NCBI GenBank assembly: GCA_035328405.1
Contig: DAOLIT010000016.1
Coordinates: 16,600-80,599 of the forward strand
Source: JAEUKA01 sp035328405
GTDB taxonomy: Bacteria; Myxococcota_A; Polyangia; Palsa-1104; JAEUJZ01
DNA length: 64,000 nt
Reading direction: 5' to 3'
Position numbers and translations under genes: made by a program
In this document: positions 41,151 through 49,706 of the stretch, one piece after another
Numbering within the stretch: position 1 is the first letter of the stretch
Layout of the letters: each line of letters starts with the position of its first letter
The notes under the pieces: generated by a model
Told to the model about the DNA's origin: nothing
The model's input: the letters and a program-made list of their open reading frames with translations, nothing else
Databases searched by the model: none

Positions 41151-42182
41151 TCAGGCTTGTGGGCTCGTCGAAATCAGGGCTTCAACTTGTCCTTCGAGAC
41201 GATCGGCCAAATCTTCGATTTCTTTCTTGGACACACGTTGCTCGAACAAGTGCGGGAGATGGAGTTGTGGCAAAGGAAGCGCGCGACTCAGGCGCTCGAC
41301 GTGATGCTCATTCAGGCGGGCGCGCTGCCGATGAAGTCGCGCCGCTCGCAAAAGCGGGCCCAGCGACGAATCAGACATCGCATCGCCCGATTGAAGCAAG
41401 GCATCAAAACCAACCTTAGGCAAACCGCTCGAGAGACGCGGCGGATACAGCCGATTCACAATGAGCGGGCCCATGCAGAGGCGCAGTTCAGCAAGACCTT
41501 TGGCGAGCTGAAGTGTCTCGGAAACGGGTAGATCTTCGGCGAGCGTCGTCAGCACCATCAAACAACGCTTCGGGTCGGTGAGCAGTCCCCAGTTGTCACG
41601 GGCAGGTCCAGTCAGAGGCCCCTCAGGCACCGTATCGAGAATGATCTTGGGAATGCGCAATAGCGTCAAAATGTGCCCCGTAGCTGGTCCGTCGAGAATG
41701 ACCAAATCAAACCGGGGCCGCCCACTCACCTGTTCGGTCGTGTGGTACCAGACTTTGCCCAGCATCGAGTAGTCGTGCAGACCTGGGACGGCACGCATGA
41801 ACGCGCGGACGACATCTCGTTCAAACACCTGCCGGAACAAAAATGCCGAGTGAAGCACCATCACGCCGTACTCTCTGAGCGCGTTCTCGGGCGTCATGTT
41901 GACGGCCCACAGATTGTCTTGCACTGGCGCGACTTCGGAAAAATCGCGTTCGACGGAAAAAATTTCCTGCAAGCGACTTCGCCCTCGCGTTTGGGCCAGC
42001 AGCACACGCTTGCCCTGTCGAGCGGCCAAAAGTGCCAACGCAGACGCGGCTGTCGTTCGGCCCACTCCACCTTTGCCCGCGAACACGAGCAGGCGACGGT
42101 CGAGCAAATGGCCGGTGAAGCGAGAAAAACTGGGCGACGGAAAAGCAGCGACTTGAGACGACGTTTTTTCAGCAGGAGACAT
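41151..42182 (-). CDS. ArsA/GET3-family P-loop ATPase with altered Walker A
   Basis: A 343-residue ATPase of the ArsA/Get3 class. The deviant Walker A is GKGGVGRTTAAS, with Arg where the family has the catalytic Lys (GKGGVGKT); the upstream signature Lys is kept. Switch regions appear as FDLVILDGPATGH and in CLMVLTTLAEDLPVSETL. Members of the family handle arsenite in ArsA, tail-anchored membrane proteins in Get3, or unknown cargo in bacteria. An upstream in-frame extension is open to 44177 but lies antisense to ileS and is not real; the ATG at 42182 starts a Ser/Pro-rich leader before the P-loop. It is divergent from ileS (117-base gap). Confidence 0.85.
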   Translation of the reverse strand: MSPAEKTSSQVAAFPSPSFSRFTGHLLDRRLLVFAGKGGVGRTTAASALALLAARQGKRVLLAQTRGRSRLQEIFSVERDFSEVAPVQDNLWAVNMTPENALREYGVMVLHSAFLFRQVFERDVVRAFMRAVPGLHDYSMLGKVWYHTTEQVSGRPRFDLVILDGPATGHILTLLRIPKIILDTVPEGPLTGPARDNWGLLTDPKRCLMVLTTLAEDLPVSETLQLAKGLAELRLCMGPLIVNRLYPPRLSSGLPKVGFDALLQSGDAMSDSSLGPLLRAARLHRQRARLNEHHVERLSRALPLPQLHLPHLFEQRVSKKEIEDLADRLEGQVEALISTSPQA

Positions 42183-42299
42183 CACTTGCGCAGCGAGACT
42201 ACCCACGAGGCACCCCTGTGTCAACGACGGCAAATCACGCTCCGCGTCGGGACCTCTACCGCAAATTTTTCGCAACAAACTGATATGCTGCGCGCCACT

Positions 42300-45200
42300 A
42301 TGAGTTCGCCATTCGACCCCGTCGACACAAGACAAAACTTCCCGAGTCTCGAGGAGAAAATCCTCTCGTTTTGGAAACGAAACAACGTGTTCGAGCAGTG
42401 CTTGGCCGAATGCGACCCATCGACCGGCAAGGCCAAGCCAACGTTCGTTTTTTACGAAGGCCCTCCGACGGCAAACGGAAAACCAGGCATTCACCATGTG
42501 CTTGCACGCGCTTTCAAGGATGTCGTTCCGCGCTTTCGGACGATGCAGGGATATGTGGTGCCAAGAAAGGCGGGGTGGGATTGCCACGGTCTTCCCGTCG
42601 AGGTCGAAGTCGAAAAACGGCTGGGCCTGCGTGGAAAAAAGCAAATCGAAGAGCTTGGCATCGCGGAATTTAACAAGCAATGCAAAGAGAGCGTCTTTCG
42701 TTACATCGACGACTGGAACCAGTTGACCGAACGCATCGGTTTTTGGGTGGACACGAAGCACCCGTACCGCACGCTCGACAACGACTACATCGAAAGTTGT
42801 TGGGCGCTGCTCAAGACGCTGTGGAACAAGAAACTCCTGGTTCGCGACTACAAAGTGACCAAGCACTGCCCTCGATGCGGAACCTCTCTGGCCGAAGCTG
42901 AAGCAGGGCAAGGCATGAAAGAAAACGTCGAGGACCCCTCGGTTTTCGTGAGGTTGCGTCTGTTGCCCGGTCAACCTTTGCCCTGCCCGCCCGATGTGAC
43001 AGGCGACGGAAACGTCTCGATGATGATTTGGACGACGACACCGTGGACGCTGCCTGCAAACGTCGCTTGCGCACTCTCTGAAAAAGCCCTTTACGGCTGC
43101 TACAAAATTTCGGGCGACGACAAGCGCCCGACGGAATATGTGATCCTTTTGCAGACACAAGCCGACACTGTGCTCAAAGGCAGCCACGCGGAATGTGTTG
43201 CGTCTGGAATTGCGGGAGAAAAGTTCGTCGGTCTGCGTTACAAACCGCTTTTTGACCATTCGGTCAATTTGCTTGGCCAGCCGGTGGATTCTCACAATGC
43301 CTATCGCACCATCGCTGACCCGACGGTCGAAGCAGGCGAGGGAACCGGCATTGTCCACATCGCTCCGGCCTACGGCGATTTGGAGGTTGGTCGTCGTCAC
43401 GACCTGCCCGTGATGTTTTCGGTTGGCCTCGACGGAATGGTCTTGCCGTCGCTGCCAAAGTTCGCCGGAAAGTTCTTCAAAGAGGCTGACCCGCTCATCA
43501 TCCGCGATTTGAAGGAACGCGGGCTTCTGTGGTCGGCGGGCCGCACGCACCACAGCTATCCGTTTTGTTGGCGCTGCGACACGCCGCTGCTCTATTTCGC
43601 GAAGACGAGTTGGTACATCCGCACGACGGCAATCAAAGACGAATTGCTTGCGCAAAATCAGCGCATCGGTTGGCACCCAGAGCACATCCGCGACGGACGG
43701 TTCGGTGACTGGCTGCGCAACAACGTGGATTGGGCGATTTCTCGAGAACGGTACTTTGGAACCCCGATGCCGCTCTGGGTTTGCGACGGCTGTGGCGAAA
43801 TCGAGTGCATCGGCAGCGTCGCGGATTTGTCGTTGCGCGTTGGCAGAGACATCAACACCGACGAAGCATTCGATTTGCATCGCCCTTACGTCGATGAACT
43901 GACTTTCGGTTGCCGGAAGTGCGATGCGGGTGTTTGTCGGCGCGTTCGCGAGGTGATCGACTGCTGGTTTGACTCGGGCGCGATGCCGTTTGCGCAGCAC
44001 CATTTTCCGTTTGCACACAAGGATGACTTCGACCGGCTTTTTCCGGCAGCCTTCATTTCGGAAGGCGTCGATCAGACGCGAGGTTGGTTTTATACGCTGC
44101 ACGTTCTTGGCGTGCTTTTGCGAGGCGAACCCGCGTTTCAAAACTGCATCGTGCTCGGTCACATTCTGGACGACCAAGGCCGGAAAATGTCCAAACGCCT
44201 GGGCAACATCGTTGACCCGTGGACGGTGCTGCGAGAGGAAGGTGCCGACGCGCTGCGGTTTTATCTATATACCGCGTCTCCGCCGGGACAGCCTCGACGA
44301 TTTTCACAGGCATTGGTTCAAAAAACGCTGCGTCAGTTTTTGCTGACGTTGTGGAATTGCTACAGCTTTTTCGTTACGTATGCCGAGGTCGAATATCACC
44401 GTTTGGGCTCGGCACCGATCCCATTTGCCGAGCGACCTCAGATCGACCAGTGGATTTTGGGGCTGGTCGAGAAACTCGTCGAGAAAACAACGGTACTACT
44501 CGAACAATACGATTTGACTCAGGCGGCTCGCGGCATTGCAGATTTCGTCGATGTTTTGTCGAACTGGTACGTGCGACGATCTCGCGATCGCTTCTGGTCG
44601 AGTTTGGACGGGCCGAGCGGAGAAATCGATGGCTCCGTCGAGCATGACAAGCGGGCTGCGTATCAAACACTCCATTTCTGTCTTGTCACCGTCGCGCAGC
44701 TTCTTGCTCCGTTTGCGCCGTTTGTCGCCGAGGAACTTTGGCAAAACCTTGCACGAAAGCTTGATCCTGCTGCACCCGTTTCGGTTCATTTGTCAAAATG
44801 GCCGACGGTGAATGCGGAAAAACTCACGCACACCGAGGAACTTCGCCAAGACATGGATGTTGCGCTGCGGGCTGTTTCGCTGGGCCGTGCGGCTCGACAG
44901 GACCAGAACCTGAAAACGAGGCAACCTTTGAGGGCAGCACTTGTGCAGGTTCCTTCAGCGATGGTGCGACGAGCACTTTTGCGTTTTCAAACCGAAGTTT
45001 GTGAGGAACTTAACGTCGAGCAGCTTTTGTTCGCCGGAGAGGGCGAGGAGCTGGTTCGCTACACGTTGCGTCCAAACTTGCCGAAACTGGGGAAGCGGCT
45101 CGGCAAAAAAGTGAAGCTTGTGCAAGACGGCCTGGCCGCGTTGTCGGTCGAGGCTGTTCGAGAATGTGCGCAACGTGTGCTTGCAGAGCAAACGAGTGTC

Positions 45201-45593
45201 CTCTTGACTTCCGAGGGGCCGATCGAGTTGGCCGCAGATGAGATTCTGCTGACGGCGCAGTCGGCGGCAGGCTTGGCGGCGCGTACCGATGCAGGACTTG
45301 TCGTCGGAATCACAACCGAAATCACGCCCGAACTTCGAGACCGAGGCATCGCCAGAGAACTCGTGCGGAGCATAGGCGAGCTACGCAAGAAGGCAGGCTG
45401 CAAAGTTTCGGATCGCGTTCGAGTCAGCTATCGCACAGATGACGACATCGCCAAAAAGGCGATCGCAAATTTGGCGGATTTTATTGCGGGCGAGACGCTT
45501 TCAACGTTGGTCGAAGGGGAACTTCTGGATGCGGACGTGGGTGCGATCGTCGATCTCGACGGCCCAACGGTGGCGATTGATCTGCGACGCTGA
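42300..45593 (+). CDS. ileS: Isoleucyl-tRNA synthetase IleS (type 2)
   Basis: Charges tRNA-Ile with isoleucine. The protein has 1,097 residues, in the size class of type 2 (eukaryote-like) enzymes rather than the ~940 of E. coli. The class I signature is HHVL (65-68) in ANGKPGIHHVLAR, and the second is KMSKR (629-633) in GRKMSKRLGNIVDPW. The editing insert lies between them (MMIWTTTPWTLPANVA, the Thr-rich loop), and CWFDSGAMPFAQ belongs to the catalytic core. The C-terminal extension differs from the zinc finger of type 1. Type 2 enzymes are generally less sensitive to mupirocin (family knowledge, not tested here). ATG at 42300 is chosen; 42285 is possible. The last 113 bases overlap a convergent gene. 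Confidence 0.96.
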   Translation: MSSPFDPVDTRQNFPSLEEKILSFWKRNNVFEQCLAECDPSTGKAKPTFVFYEGPPTANGKPGIHHVLARAFKDVVPRFRTMQGYVVPRKAGWDCHGLPVEVEVEKRLGLRGKKQIEELGIAEFNKQCKESVFRYIDDWNQLTERIGFWVDTKHPYRTLDNDYIESCWALLKTLWNKKLLVRDYKVTKHCPRCGTSLAEAEAGQGMKENVEDPSVFVRLRLLPGQPLPCPPDVTGDGNVSMMIWTTTPWTLPANVACALSEKALYGCYKISGDDKRPTEYVILLQTQADTVLKGSHAECVASGIAGEKFVGLRYKPLFDHSVNLLGQPVDSHNAYRTIADPTVEAGEGTGIVHIAPAYGDLEVGRRHDLPVMFSVGLDGMVLPSLPKFAGKFFKEADPLIIRDLKERGLLWSAGRTHHSYPFCWRCDTPLLYFAKTSWYIRTTAIKDELLAQNQRIGWHPEHIRDGRFGDWLRNNVDWAISRERYFGTPMPLWVCDGCGEIECIGSVADLSLRVGRDINTDEAFDLHRPYVDELTFGCRKCDAGVCRRVREVIDCWFDSGAMPFAQHHFPFAHKDDFDRLFPAAFISEGVDQTRGWFYTLHVLGVLLRGEPAFQNCIVLGHILDDQGRKMSKRLGNIVDPWTVLREEGADALRFYLYTASPPGQPRRFSQALVQKTLRQFLLTLWNCYSFFVTYAEVEYHRLGSAPIPFAERPQIDQWILGLVEKLVEKTTVLLEQYDLTQAARGIADFVDVLSNWYVRRSRDRFWSSLDGPSGEIDGSVEHDKRAAYQTLHFCLVTVAQLLAPFAPFVAEELWQNLARKLDPAAPVSVHLSKWPTVNAEKLTHTEELRQDMDVALRAVSLGRAARQDQNLKTRQPLRAALVQVPSAMVRRALLRFQTEVCEELNVEQLLFAGEGEELVRYTLRPNLPKLGKRLGKKVKLVQDGLAALSVEAVRECAQRVLAEQTSVLLTSEGPIELAADEILLTAQSAAGLAARTDAGLVVGITTEITPELRDRGIARELVRSIGELRKKAGCKVSDRVRVSYRTDDDIAKKAIANLADFIAGETLSTLVEGELLDADVGAIVDLDGPTVAIDLRR

Positions 45594-46542
45594 GCCGAGC
45601 CGCTGCACGGAGCCTTACAACCGCCTGCTCAAAATCGGCGGGCGGCGGTTCCTGAAACAGCATGTCCTCTTGTGTGTGCGGGTGGACAAACCCGAGTGTC
45701 TCGGCGTGCAAAAGCAGCCGCGAGCTTTCTAGGGGCGTTTGTCCGTTGCGCACAAAGTCCCGAATGTAGACGCGCTCACCGATGATGGGATGCCCAGCCT
45801 CGGCCAGGTGTATGCGGATTTGATGCGTTTTGCCCGTTTCGATTTGGACCGCACACACCGTCGCCAGATTGCCGATGTGTTCGAGCACTTCAACATGAGT
45901 CAGCGCCAAACGCCCGGGCAGCCCTTGCTCGACTTTCCACGGCGACAGCGAGCCGCGCAGGCCGTCTCCGCGATCCTTGACCATGTAGCTCTCGATCGTG
46001 CGACTCAAAAAATAGCCGTGAACCACGCACAAGTACCGACGGCGGATGTCGTGGTATCGGAAGTTTTGTGAGAGAGTTCGTTCGGCTGTGCGTGTTTTGG
46101 CAAACATGAGCAAGCCCGAGGTGTCCTTGTCGATACGATGCACGACGAAAAGAGGTTGTTCCGTGGCTTTCTTGCCCGAGGCTCGCCACGCCTTGCGAAC
46201 CAAATCCATTGCTGTATTGGACTCGGTGCGCTCGTACGGAACGCTCGACAGGCCAACCGGCTTGGACACGATGAGAAGCTGAGCGTCCTCAAATACGATG
46301 GCCTCTTTGGCACGAATCACCTCTTTGTGAAGAGGTTTTTTTGCCGCGTGATCGACGACAATGGTCTGTCCAGCGCGCACTCGCCGAGCCGGATCAGCAG
46401 CCCGTTCGGCGTTGGCATCCACGCGAACTTTTCGCGTTTCGCACAGGGTTCGAGCGGTAGACCACGAGAGCGACAAACGCTTCCGCAACACCGCCGCGAG
46501 CGTCTGACCGTCTTCCTCTTTGCCCAACGTAAACTCCAACAT
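45481..46542 (-). CDS. RluA-family pseudouridine synthase with C-terminal tail antisense to ileS
   Basis: A 353-residue pseudouridine synthase. An S4-like domain (LAAVLRKRLSLSWSTARTLCE, VRAGQTIVV) is followed by the catalytic domain with VSKPVGLSSVP, the active Asp in VHRIDKDTSGLLMF, and IETGKTHQIRIHLAEAGHPIIGE. The RNA target (rRNA or tRNA) is not determined. The last ~40 residues (beginning RLSVADQSPPLGRRDRR) are basic, low-complexity and lie antisense to the end of ileS, giving a 113-base tail-to-tail overlap. The ATG at 46542 has AGGA 8 bases upstream; 46551 and 46599 are alternatives. The divergent gap to yceD holds a strong promoter for the other direction. Confidence 0.88.
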   Translation of the reverse strand: MLEFTLGKEEDGQTLAAVLRKRLSLSWSTARTLCETRKVRVDANAERAADPARRVRAGQTIVVDHAAKKPLHKEVIRAKEAIVFEDAQLLIVSKPVGLSSVPYERTESNTAMDLVRKAWRASGKKATEQPLFVVHRIDKDTSGLLMFAKTRTAERTLSQNFRYHDIRRRYLCVVHGYFLSRTIESYMVKDRGDGLRGSLSPWKVEQGLPGRLALTHVEVLEHIGNLATVCAVQIETGKTHQIRIHLAEAGHPIIGERVYIRDFVRNGQTPLESSRLLLHAETLGFVHPHTQEDMLFQEPPPADFEQAVVRLRAAARLSVADQSPPLGRRDRRSHPRPHPEVPLRPTLKASRPQ

Positions 46543-46643
46543 GCGGCGCATCCTATCGGCTTGCCGCTCGAATGCAAGGAGCGTGGTGCCAGGTTCCATC
46601 AGCCCATTTCAGCCCGAAACCGAAAATGAGGGCGACGCTCATC

Positions 46644-46671
46644 TTGACAGAACGACTCGACTTTCTATGAT
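46644..46671 (+). promoter_or_regulatory. Near-consensus sigma-70 promoter for the yceD-rpmF-plsX-fab operon
   Basis: A perfect -35 TTGACA (46644-46649), a 16-base spacer and -10 TATGAT (46666-46671) lie upstream of yceD. The predicted transcription start near 46678 leaves a leader of about 17 bases to the ATG at 46695. This is the best-matching promoter in the window and fits a highly expressed ribosomal-protein and lipid-synthesis operon. Confidence 0.7.
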
Positions 46672-46694
46672 GCGCTTTCCAAGGCGCAGAGGGT

Positions 46695-47246
46695 ATGGAC
46701 GAGCTTTGCTATCGACTCAAGGACTTAGAGAACAAGGAGCGGCACATGGATTGCCAGCTCGACAGGTCTCTTGTTGAGTCCGCTCTGTCCGACATGGATG
46801 TGGACTTGGCGAATTCGTTGGTGCGCCTGACTGCGGACGTGAGTTGCCACAACGTCACGGCGCTTTGCACGGGCCAACTGACAGGAGTGATCCGAATCCC
46901 CTGTCAGCGTTGCCTTGGGCCTGCGGAAGTCTTCGTGCAACAACCTCTTCACACTGTTTTTGTTCCACCGTCCGCAGCCATCGATCAGGATGACAAGGCG
47001 GGCACCGACGAAGATTTTTCCGACGAAGACGATTTGGATTACGCGCACCACGACGGCGAGGTGGTGGATTTAACGCCGATTTTGCGCGAGTACCTGGTTT
47101 TGGCGATTCCCATCACGGTGTATTGCAAGGAGGACTGTCGTGGTTTGTGTCCCTCTTGCGGCGCGGATCGCAATCTTGGCGATTGTTCGTGCCAACCCGC
47201 CCCGAAAATGTCGCCTTTCGCGACGCTCCGTGACATGAAACTTTGA
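46695..47246 (+). CDS. yceD: DUF177 (YceD) protein
   Basis: YceD-family proteins sit next to rpmF in many bacteria and have been tied to 23S rRNA levels or processing; the mechanism is unsettled. This 183-residue member has the Cys pair IPCQRCLGPAEV of the family, an acidic middle (DKAGTDEDFSDEDDLDY), EVVDLTPILREYLVLAIPI, and a second Cys group, YCKEDCRGLCPSCGADRNLG, often seen in family members outside gammaproteobacteria. It ends in PFATLRDMKL, the common family tail. The ATG at 46695 is favoured because RLKDLENKERH looks like family sequence, but an ATG at 46746 has a much better ribosome binding site (AAGGAG, 7 bases away). rpmF follows after 34 bases. Confidence 0.88.
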   Translation: MDELCYRLKDLENKERHMDCQLDRSLVESALSDMDVDLANSLVRLTADVSCHNVTALCTGQLTGVIRIPCQRCLGPAEVFVQQPLHTVFVPPSAAIDQDDKAGTDEDFSDEDDLDYAHHDGEVVDLTPILREYLVLAIPITVYCKEDCRGLCPSCGADRNLGDCSCQPAPKMSPFATLRDMKL

Positions 47247-47280
47247 CGCAAGCTCACACAGCCTGGGAGAACACAGCAAC

Positions 47281-47502
47281 ATGGCCGTTCAGAAAAGAAG
47301 ACAATCGAGCGCGCGGCGCGATTCGCGTCGGGCTCAATGGATGAAAATTGCAACGCCGGCATCGGCGACCTGCCCCAAATGCAATGCGGCAAGAATGCCT
47401 CATCGCATGTGCGCCGCTTGCGGTTATTACGGAAGCGCCGAAGAAGGTCGAGTGGTGATTCCGCCTCGGAAGAAGGGCGAGGAAGCAGCAGAGAAAGAGT
47501 AG
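47281..47502 (+). CDS. rpmF: 50S ribosomal protein L32
   Basis: L32 of the large ribosomal subunit. The 73-residue protein starts MAVQKRRQSSARRDSRRAQW and has the four zinc-ribbon Cys in TCPKCNAARMPHRMCAAC, the zinc-binding form of L32. A charged C-terminal tail (PPRKKGEEAAEKE) makes it somewhat longer than the usual 56-60 residues. Its place between yceD and plsX is conserved across many bacteria. The plsX start lies 7 bases after its stop. Confidence 0.97.
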   Translation: MAVQKRRQSSARRDSRRAQWMKIATPASATCPKCNAARMPHRMCAACGYYGSAEEGRVVIPPRKKGEEAAEKE

Positions 47503-47509
47503 TGCTCCT

Positions 47510-48649
47510 ATGGCGGTCCCGATGGCTCCTGTCATCGCGATTGACGCCATGGGCGGGGACTTTGCGCCCGTTCCAGAAGTGGCCGGTGCCGTTGAGGCTG
47601 TCACCGTGCGCGGCGCGCATGTTGTCCTGCTGGGGGATGAGTCGTGCCTGCGTGAGGAGTTGCGACGCCAAGGGGCCGAGCACTTGCGCATTCCGATTCG
47701 TCACTGCCCGGAAGTCATCGCAATGGATGATCACCCAGGGCAGGCGGTGCGGAAAAAGCGCCGCTCGTCGATGCGCGTTGGCTTTGAAATGGTCAAGCAC
47801 GGAGATGCGAGCGCGATCGTCTCAGCGGGCAATTCCGGTGCCATGTTGGCGTGCGGTTTGTTCGTACTTGGTCGCCTTCCCGGCGTCGAACGTCCCGCCC
47901 TTGCAGTGGCGTTGCCCACACTGTTACCAGGCTTGTTCGGGAAGCCCATGCGCGTAGGTCAGTGTGTGCTTTTGGACACCGGTGCCAACGTCGATGTGAA
48001 GCCCAAAACGCTGGCCCAATTTGCCGTACTGGGAGCTCAATTTGCAAAGCTGCGACTCGACCACGCACCGGTTCGTCCGCGTGTCGGCTTGTTGTCCAAC
48101 GGAGAGGAAGCCAGCAAGGGGACAACTTTGCTTCGCGAGGCCCATGCGCTTTTGTCTGCGCAAAACAGCGGCCTGTTTGAGTTCGTTGGCTACATCGAAG
48201 GCCGAGACCTGTTTCAGTTCCGACGCGCTGCCAACGAAATGCCGCACGGGGGCGGACTTGACGTCGCCGTGACCGACGGTTTCACCGGAAACATCGTGCT
48301 CAAAACAGCCGAAGGTGCCGGGCGCTTTTTGGCCGATCTATTGCGGTCCGAGGTCAAACAATCGTGGTCCTCCATCTTTGGTGCGGTTCTGATGAAACCC
48401 GCGCTTGAATCGTTGCGCCGTGTCGTCGATGTTGAAAGCCGAGGCGGAGCCCCCTTGCTTGGTGTAAACGGCGTCGCGATCATCTGCCATGGTGCAGCAA
48501 GCGGACGAGCGATCGCCAAAGCGGTCGAGGTTGCCCAAGAACATGCGCGTTCGGGCCTCGTCGAAGCCACCCGCACGGCGGTTGGCAACCACCTTTTTTC
48601 TGACGACAGTGACATCTCATCGCACACGCATCCATCGGAGACTGAATGA
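47510..48649 (+). CDS. plsX: Phosphate acyltransferase PlsX
   Basis: PlsX converts acyl-ACP and phosphate to acyl-phosphate, the acyl donor for PlsY in phospholipid synthesis. The 379-residue protein shows the family start IAIDAMGGDFAP, the ALPTLLPG region, SAGNSGAMLACGL, LLDTGANVDVKP, and the catalytic-site region LSNGEEASKGTTLLREAHALL and VAVTDGFTGNIVLKTAEG. The C-terminal GVNGVAIICHGAASGRAI is also typical. An ATG at 47522 is a possible alternative start. The stop overlaps the fabH start in an ATGA-type junction, so the two are translationally coupled. Confidence 0.96.
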   Translation: MAVPMAPVIAIDAMGGDFAPVPEVAGAVEAVTVRGAHVVLLGDESCLREELRRQGAEHLRIPIRHCPEVIAMDDHPGQAVRKKRRSSMRVGFEMVKHGDASAIVSAGNSGAMLACGLFVLGRLPGVERPALAVALPTLLPGLFGKPMRVGQCVLLDTGANVDVKPKTLAQFAVLGAQFAKLRLDHAPVRPRVGLLSNGEEASKGTTLLREAHALLSAQNSGLFEFVGYIEGRDLFQFRRAANEMPHGGGLDVAVTDGFTGNIVLKTAEGAGRFLADLLRSEVKQSWSSIFGAVLMKPALESLRRVVDVESRGGAPLLGVNGVAIICHGAASGRAIAKAVEVAQEHARSGLVEATRTAVGNHLFSDDSDISSHTHPSETE

Positions 48650-49695
48650 ACGACGACCCTCAAACGACCACCCCGCTTGCAACAAACCCGAGCCTGCGTC
48701 GCATTCGCATCGTTGGAACTGGGCACGCCGTTCCTGAGCGCGTGCTCACCAACGACGATCTGAGCAAAATGGTTGACACGTCCGACGCCTGGATTCGCGA
48801 ACGCACCGGAATACGTACCCGACACACCGTCAGACGCGGGGAAGAAGCCGCCTCCGATTTGGCCTCCCGTGCTGGCAAAGCGGCTTGCGAGGCTGCCGGC
48901 ATTTTGCCCAGCCAGATCGACGCTGTGATTTGCTCGACCATCAGCGCCGACATGCCACTTCCGTCCTGTGCGGTGTTTGTCCAACGAAAAGTCGGTGCCG
49001 CACCCCATGGGCCAGCGTTTGATTTGGCCGCCGCATGTGGGGGCTTTATTTACGGCCTTGCCGTCGCCGAAGGTCTTTTGCGAAGCGGTCTGTATCGCCA
49101 CATCTTGCTGTGCGGCGTCGAGGTTCTGTCTGGTTACGTGAACTGGCAGGATCGCAACACTTGTGTGTTGTTTGGCGATGGCTCTGGTGCTGCAGTCTTG
49201 CGGCTGTGTACGGAAGAGGAACAGGTCGCAGGCCTTGGTGTGCAGTCGGTACACTTGTTTGCCGACGGTGCCCACGCCGAGGCTCTCAGGATTCCGGGTG
49301 GAGGTTCTTTGTTCCCAACCTCGACGGAAACCTTGGCGCAAGGCAAACACTTTATCCACATGAACGGCAAGGTGATTTTCACGCACGCAGTCAGAAACTT
49401 GTCGTCGGCTTGTCAAACCGCTCTTGCGCACCATGGACTGTCGTCGAAAGACATCGACCTCGTGATCGCTCACCAAGCAAACTTGCGCATCGTCGAAGCG
49501 GTGGCCCAGCGCCTCGATGTCCCGATGGAAAAGTTCTTCATCAACATCGATCGATATGGCAACACGTCGAGTGCTTCGGTGCCGATTGCTCTCGACGAGG
49601 CCGTGCGCCTGGGCAAAGTCAAACGCGGCGACAGGTTGCTGTTTTGTGCGCTCGGTGCCGGTTTGGCGTGGGGCGCGACCGTCGTGCGGTTTTAG
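48646..49695 (+). CDS. fabH: 3-oxoacyl-ACP synthase III FabH
   Basis: FabH starts fatty acid synthesis by condensing acetyl-CoA with malonyl-ACP. The 349-residue protein carries the Cys-His-Asn triad in DLAAACGGFIYGL, VIAHQANLRI and YGNTSSASVPIAL. The start motif IVGTGHAVPERVLTNDDL and TSDAWIRERTGIRTRH are diagnostic of the family. A leader of about 20 residues (QTTTPLATNPSLRR) precedes the domain. The first ATG overlaps the plsX stop by 4 bases; fabD begins 11 bases after its stop. Confidence 0.97.
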   Translation: MNDDPQTTTPLATNPSLRRIRIVGTGHAVPERVLTNDDLSKMVDTSDAWIRERTGIRTRHTVRRGEEAASDLASRAGKAACEAAGILPSQIDAVICSTISADMPLPSCAVFVQRKVGAAPHGPAFDLAAACGGFIYGLAVAEGLLRSGLYRHILLCGVEVLSGYVNWQDRNTCVLFGDGSGAAVLRLCTEEEQVAGLGVQSVHLFADGAHAEALRIPGGGSLFPTSTETLAQGKHFIHMNGKVIFTHAVRNLSSACQTALAHHGLSSKDIDLVIAHQANLRIVEAVAQRLDVPMEKFFINIDRYGNTSSASVPIALDEAVRLGKVKRGDRLLFCALGAGLAWGATVVRF

Positions 49696-49706
49696 GAGCT
49701 TTCCCG

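Noticed and set aside
41673..42299. N-terminal extension of ileS
   Set aside because: Antisense to the ArsA-like gene; family alignment starts at 42300.
42183..44177. Minus-strand open frame continuing upstream of the ArsA-like gene (over 1,000 residues in total)
   Set aside because: It lies wholly antisense to the conserved ileS coding sequence and shows no family motifs before the ArsA N-terminus at 42182.
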